DNA of 64,000 nucleotides from CALIZF01 sp046292445 (GTDB lineage Bacteria; Pseudomonadota; Alphaproteobacteria; Rhodobacterales; Rhodobacteraceae): positions 117,352-181,351 of the forward strand of contig JBKBQT010000003.1 in the NCBI GenBank assembly GCA_046292445.1. Reading direction: 5' to 3'. Below are positions 60,684-64,000 of this stretch, piece after piece. The first letter of the stretch is position 1, and each line of letters starts with the position of its first letter. Made by a program: the position numbers and the translations under genes. Under the pieces are notes generated by a model. The model ran no database searches. It was not told the origin of the DNA and saw only the letters and a program-made list of their open reading frames with translations.

Positions 60684-61666
60684 CCGGGCGGGGTCGGTCG
60701 CGGTGCCGGCGGCGCGGGCGTTGGGCAGGGGGGCGATGCGCGCGCTGATGCCGCCCTCGCCCGGTCCTGCGGCCAGTCGCCCGCCCGCACCACCTGTCCG
60801 GTATGCGCGCCCGGCACCTGCGCCCGCAGTGCCGCCGAAAGCGCCATGAGCGCCGCCATATCCACCCCCGTCCCGATCCCCGATCGGTGCAGCATCCACA
60901 CCAGATCCTCGGTGGCGATGTTCCCGGTCGCGCCGGTCGCGAAGGGGCAGCCGCCGATCCCGCCGGTTGCAGCATCGACGACGCGCGCGCCCGCCTCGAT
61001 CGCCGCCAGTGCCGTCGCCAGCCCCGTGTTGCGCGTGTTGTGCAGATGCACGCCCCAGACTCGCCCGCCCAGCACCGGGCCGAGCCGCGCGCCGAGGTCG
61101 CGCGCCTGCGCCGGCACGCCGACCCCGATCGTGTCGGCCAGGATCACCTCGTCCGCCCCGGCCGCAACCGCCTCGGCCGCCAGCGCCGCGACCCGCGCGG
61201 GCGGCACCTCGCCCTCGAAGGGACAGCCGAAGGCGACCGCGACCACGGCCGTCAGCCGCCGCCCCGCTGCGCGCACGGACGGCGCGGCGGCGCGGAAGGC
61301 CGCAACCGTCTCGGCCACGCCCGCGCTCTGGTTGCGCTGCGAGAGCGTCTCGGTCGCCACGATGACGAAGCGCACCTCGTCGAGCGGCGCGGCAAGCGCC
61401 CGCTCCACCCCCCGCGCGTTCATCGCAAGGCCGGCGAAGGCGCATCCGGGCGGCCGGGCGATGCCCGCCAGCACCGCCTCGGGCTCGGCCATCTGCGGCA
61501 CGCGCGCGGGGTTGGCAAAGCTCACCGCCTCGATCCGCGGCAGGCCTGCGGCCGACAGCCGGTCGATCAGGGCGACGCGGGCGGCAACGGTCCAGTGTTC
61601 GGGCAGCGTCTGCAACCCGTCGCGCGGGGTGACGTCGCAGAGGATCACGCCCGCCTCAGCCGCCAT
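60680..61666 (-). CDS. HMG-CoA-lyase-like enzyme
   Basis: A 328-residue TIM-barrel aldolase/lyase of the hydroxymethylglutaryl-CoA lyase family. Motifs: VILCDVTPRDGLQTLPE (catalytic DxTxRDGxQ), IEAVSFANPARVPQMAEPE, VILADTIGVGVPAQARDLGA, WGVHLHNTRNTGLATALAAI (metal His pair) and the loop ATGGIGGCPFATGATGNIAT with the conserved cysteine. It would cleave a 3-hydroxy-acyl-CoA to an acid or keto product and acetyl- or similar CoA. It is coupled to the CoA-transferase (11-base overlap), suggesting activation and then cleavage. The C-terminal 25 residues are Pro/Ala-rich. Confidence 0.92.
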   Translation of the reverse strand: MAAEAGVILCDVTPRDGLQTLPEHWTVAARVALIDRLSAAGLPRIEAVSFANPARVPQMAEPEAVLAGIARPPGCAFAGLAMNARGVERALAAPLDEVRFVIVATETLSQRNQSAGVAETVAAFRAAAPSVRAAGRRLTAVVAVAFGCPFEGEVPPARVAALAAEAVAAGADEVILADTIGVGVPAQARDLGARLGPVLGGRVWGVHLHNTRNTGLATALAAIEAGARVVDAATGGIGGCPFATGATGNIATEDLVWMLHRSGIGTGVDMAALMALSAALRAQVPGAHTGQVVRAGDWPQDRARAASARASPPCPTPAPPAPRPTPPG

Positions 61667-62864
61667 GACCCACCCGTTCCGCCGCAACCTCGCCCCAGAT
61701 CTCGGCGTTGTGCGCATCCGGCCGCTCGGGCCCGAGCCAGGCGATGTCGCCCGGCGTCTCGCTCAGGACCGGGGCGATGCCCGGCACCTTCAGCGTGCCG
61801 AACCGCGGATCGGCCACCTCGCGGATCATCCCGCGGGCGATGAAATGGGGGTCGCGAGCGATGTCGGCGATGGTGTTGATCGGCCCGCAGACCACGCCGT
61901 GGGCATCGAGATGCGCCGCCAGCCTTTCCGCCGTCATGCCCCGCGTCCAGGCGCCGATCAGGGCGTCGAGCTCTGCCGCATTCTCGCCCCGCGCCTTGTG
62001 CGTGGCGTAGCGCGGATCCTCGGCCAGCTCGGGCCGGCCCATCGCGCCACAGAGGCGGCGGAACATCGGGTCGAGGTTGGCGGCGATGACGACATAGCCG
62101 CCCTCGGCGGTCGGGTAGATGTTCGACGGCGCCACATTGGGCAGGGCGGTGCCCGAGGGCCCGCGGACGTAGCCCGTCTTGTCGTACTCCGGCAGCGCGC
62201 TTTCGAGCATGGCGAAACAGCTTTCGGCGATCGTCGCATCGACGACCTGCCCCCTGCCGCCCCCCCGCGCATCGCGCCAGTAGAGCGCGAGCAGGAGCCC
62301 CTCGAACGCGAACAGCGCCGTCAGCGTGTCGCCGAGCGAGATGCCGAACCGCGGCGGCGGCTGGTCGGGAAAGCCGTTGATGTGGCGGATGCCGCCCATC
62401 GCCTCGCCCACGCTCGCAAAGCCCGGGCGCTCGCGGTAGGGCCCGGTCTGCCCGAAGCCGGACACGCGCACGATCACCAGCCGCGGGTTGATCGCGTGGA
62501 GTTCCTCTGGCGACATGCCCCAGCCTTCGAGCGTGCCGGGCTTGAAGTTCTCGATCAGCGCATCGGCCGTGGCGATCAGCGCCTTGACGCGTGCGCGCTC
62601 GGCCGGGTCGCGCAGGTTCGCGGTCACGCATTTCTTGTTCCGCGCGAGCACCGGCCACCACAGGGCGGCGCCGTTGTGGCGGTGATGGCCCCATTCCCGC
62701 ATCGGGTCGCCGGCGCCGGGCGCCTCGATCTTGATCACCTCGGCGCCGAAATCGGCGCAGCGGCTGCCGACGAAGGGGCCGGCGAGGAGCTGGCCCATCT
62801 CGATCACGCGCAGGCCGGCGAGCGGGCCCTTGCGGGGCGGCTCCTCTGGGGGGCGGGCAGTCAC
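61656..62864 (-). CDS. CoA-transferase family III (CaiB/BaiF type)
   Basis: A 402-residue formyl-CoA/carnitine CoA-transferase family member. Visible features are LAGLRVIEMGQLLAGPFVGS, FGAEVIKIEAPGAGDPMREW, LARNKKCVTANLRDP, NFKPGTLEGWGMSPEELHAI and the aspartate-bearing ISLGDTLTALFAFEG segment expected for the covalent intermediate. It starts with GTG 62864 with an AGGAGGT site, overlapping the hydrolase stop (GTGA). It probably loads a dicarboxylate or hydroxy acid onto CoA for the lyase. Confidence 0.93.
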   Translation of the reverse strand: MTARPPEEPPRKGPLAGLRVIEMGQLLAGPFVGSRCADFGAEVIKIEAPGAGDPMREWGHHRHNGAALWWPVLARNKKCVTANLRDPAERARVKALIATADALIENFKPGTLEGWGMSPEELHAINPRLVIVRVSGFGQTGPYRERPGFASVGEAMGGIRHINGFPDQPPPRFGISLGDTLTALFAFEGLLLALYWRDARGGGRGQVVDATIAESCFAMLESALPEYDKTGYVRGPSGTALPNVAPSNIYPTAEGGYVVIAANLDPMFRRLCGAMGRPELAEDPRYATHKARGENAAELDALIGAWTRGMTAERLAAHLDAHGVVCGPINTIADIARDPHFIARGMIREVADPRFGTLKVPGIAPVLSETPGDIAWLGPERPDAHNAEIWGEVAAERVGHGG

Positions 62865-63724
62865 GACGCGGACCTCCTGTCATCGGCGCCAGCACCGGCG
62901 GCCGCCGCAGCCTCGGCGGCCTCGACGCTGTCGAGAAATGCGTGGACGGCGGCGGCAAAGCGCGCGCGCATCGCGCTGCCCGCCACGACATGCGCCGCAC
63001 CATCGAGCGTGATGCCCCGCGCACCGGGGATCGCCGCCTCGATCGGCCGCGTCAGGCGCGGGCCGTTCACGAGATCGAGCGGGCAATGGATGACGAGCGT
63101 CGGCGCCACGATGCGGTGCAGCCGGTCGGTGGTGTCGTGCGCAAGGCAGGCGCGGATCAGCCGTTCGTGCGCGACGTAGCGGCCGTTGAGCTCGCGCCAA
63201 GGCCCGGCGGGGCCGAGCAGCCGGGCGTGGTTCTCAAGGTAGAAGCCCTCGTCGAAGGACCACAGGCACACGAGCTTCTGGAACGCCTCCCAGCCCATGA
63301 CGCGGTGGACGTCGCGCAGCATCTCGAGCTGATGGGTCAGCCGGGCGTCGGGCTTCGCCCAGGTGTTCATGTTGACGAGGCTGCGCACGAGGTCGGGGCG
63401 GCTGATGGCCAGTTCCTGCCCGATGCAGGCCCCCATGCCGACCAGCCCCACGACGTGCGCCCGCCCCATCCCGAGATGGTCGAGAAGCCCCGCCACGTCC
63501 TGCGCATAGAGCGCCATCGACGGCTCCACCGACAGGTCGTCGTCGGACGCGCACAGGCCCCGGTGGTCGAAGATCACGACCGAACAGCGGTCGGTCAGCC
63601 TGCGGGGGATGTGGTGGTGGTTGCCGTGGCAATAGCTGCCCCAGCCGCCCATCACGACGGCCGGCGGACCCGCGCCATGCACCTCGTAGTGCATGCGGTG
63701 CCCGTTGATCCGCGCGACCGGCAT
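62861..63724 (-). CDS. Alpha/beta-hydrolase-fold protein with altered nucleophile elbow
   Basis: A 287-residue alpha/beta-hydrolase. The oxyanion region (PPAVVMGGWGSYCHGN), the VVIFDHRGLCASD strand and the late catalytic His (GAAHVVAGSAM) are present. The nucleophile elbow, however, reads HVVGLVGMGACIGQELA, where relatives have GxSxG with serine, so the usual nucleophile is absent; a nearby cysteine exists. It may be a non-hydrolytic member (for example a lyase or cofactor-free oxygenase) or inactive. First gene of the 12-gene operon, with GGGAGGA before ATG 63724. Confidence 0.85.
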   Translation of the reverse strand: MPVARINGHRMHYEVHGAGPPAVVMGGWGSYCHGNHHHIPRRLTDRCSVVIFDHRGLCASDDDLSVEPSMALYAQDVAGLLDHLGMGRAHVVGLVGMGACIGQELAISRPDLVRSLVNMNTWAKPDARLTHQLEMLRDVHRVMGWEAFQKLVCLWSFDEGFYLENHARLLGPAGPWRELNGRYVAHERLIRACLAHDTTDRLHRIVAPTLVIHCPLDLVNGPRLTRPIEAAIPGARGITLDGAAHVVAGSAMRARFAAAVHAFLDSVEAAEAAAAAGAGADDRRSAS

Positions 63725-63750
63725 GACGTCCTCCCAACTTGGTGCGACTC

Positions 63751-63768
63751 ATTGATCGTATACATTCT
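63751..63768. promoter_or_regulatory. Possible GntR operator before the catabolic operon
   Basis: ATTGATCGTATACATTC, centred on the palindrome GTATAC at 63758-63763, lies 27-44 bases before the first gene of the operon. FCD-type GntR regulators often bind palindromes with a GTATAC or similar core, and such a regulator is encoded in the operon. Confidence 0.4.
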
Positions 63769-63937
63769 CGCATGTGGGCACCTCGATTTTTCACCGTTTT
63801 CTGCTGTTCTGGGCCGGCTCGGCGGCCTGAAGACTGCATGAAACGGCTCGGCGGGGTGCTTCGGGTTGGGTTCGGGGGTTATTCAGCCCGGTTGCGGTGG
63901 GTTTTGGCCCCGGCGGCCTGATTTCCGCGCCCCGGGG

Positions 63938-64000
63938 TCATGCCGGGCACGGGTTCAGACGGCGAAGCTGGCCCAGGCGGCGCATATTGTAGGCGAGGTT
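63938..64000 (-). CDS. C-terminal end of a probable transposase (cut by the window edge)
   Basis: The last 20 codons of a leftward frame, ending NLAYNMRRLGQLRRLNPCPA, enter from the right edge. The LAYNMRRL pattern is typical of the C terminus of IS transposases. The stretch from 63725 to 63937 between it and the hydrolase contains only the candidate operator and no gene. Confidence 0.55.
   Translation of the reverse strand, partial: NLAYNMRRLGQLRRLNPCPA

Noticed and set aside
59550..63179. 1209-codon open frame on the plus strand
   Set aside because: Antisense to the amidase, lyase, CoA-transferase and hydrolase genes, all of which have clear motifs and coupled starts on the minus strand.

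Overview
The window reads as a chromosomal segment of a Rhodobacteraceae-type alphaproteobacterium. Base composition is very GC-rich and genes are tightly packed with many ATGA stop/start overlaps. Family-typical blocks are present: a PetP/PetR-like regulator pair, a gltD-exported protein-gltB cluster, a histone-deacetylase-like gene with xseB and a polyprenyl synthase, a complex I NDUFA9-like gene, and rimO. I cannot name the species.

Layout. 0-9.4 kb: miaA, an AraC regulator and a peptide-type ABC importer operon ending in a crotonase. 9.3-13.8 kb: two membrane genes divergent from a WHG-type TetR regulator, cytochrome b561, rimO and a DCC protein. 13.8-22.3 kb: a glycine-rich RTX protein and an isoprenoid block (dxs, ispA, xseB, deacetylase) split by a subtilase gene and a small gene resembling the subtilase prodomain. 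22.4-37 kb: housekeeping (petRP-like pair, ilvE, queG, GST, mtgA, gltB/gltD, uppP, NDUFA9-like) ending in tRNA-Leu(CAG).

37.09-46.13 kb is a 9-kb integrative island in the 3' end of tRNA-Leu(CAG), bounded by a 16-bp direct repeat. Next to the right repeat are a tyrosine integrase and a compact leftward operon (DUF6499-like, AlpA-like, DUF3987-like, winged-helix-like, DUF5681-like). The cargo is more AT-rich: an unknown 198-residue protein, an RTX protein, an IS and an IS remnant. The likely native terminator of the tRNA now lies beyond the right repeat.

46.1-52.0 kb is a decaying catabolic segment. pxpA is frameshifted, pxpC is shortened, pxpB is fused to a truncated dioxygenase-like gene that carries an IS903-type insertion, a GalB-like gene has a frameshift and a nonsense codon, and a LysR gene is deleted internally. 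52.0-63.7 kb is an apparently intact leftward 12-gene operon: alpha/beta hydrolase, CaiB CoA-transferase, HMG-CoA-lyase-like enzyme, amidase, GntR, rhodanese, VOC protein and a complete peptide-type ABC importer. It looks like one uptake-plus-degradation pathway of unknown substrate. The window ends inside another probable transposase.

The points most worth a second look are the free-standing prodomain paralogue beside the subtilase, the short hairpin-bearing inserts inside two transposase genes, the island with its paired unknown/RTX cargo, and the 12-gene operon whose hydrolase lacks the usual nucleophile serine.
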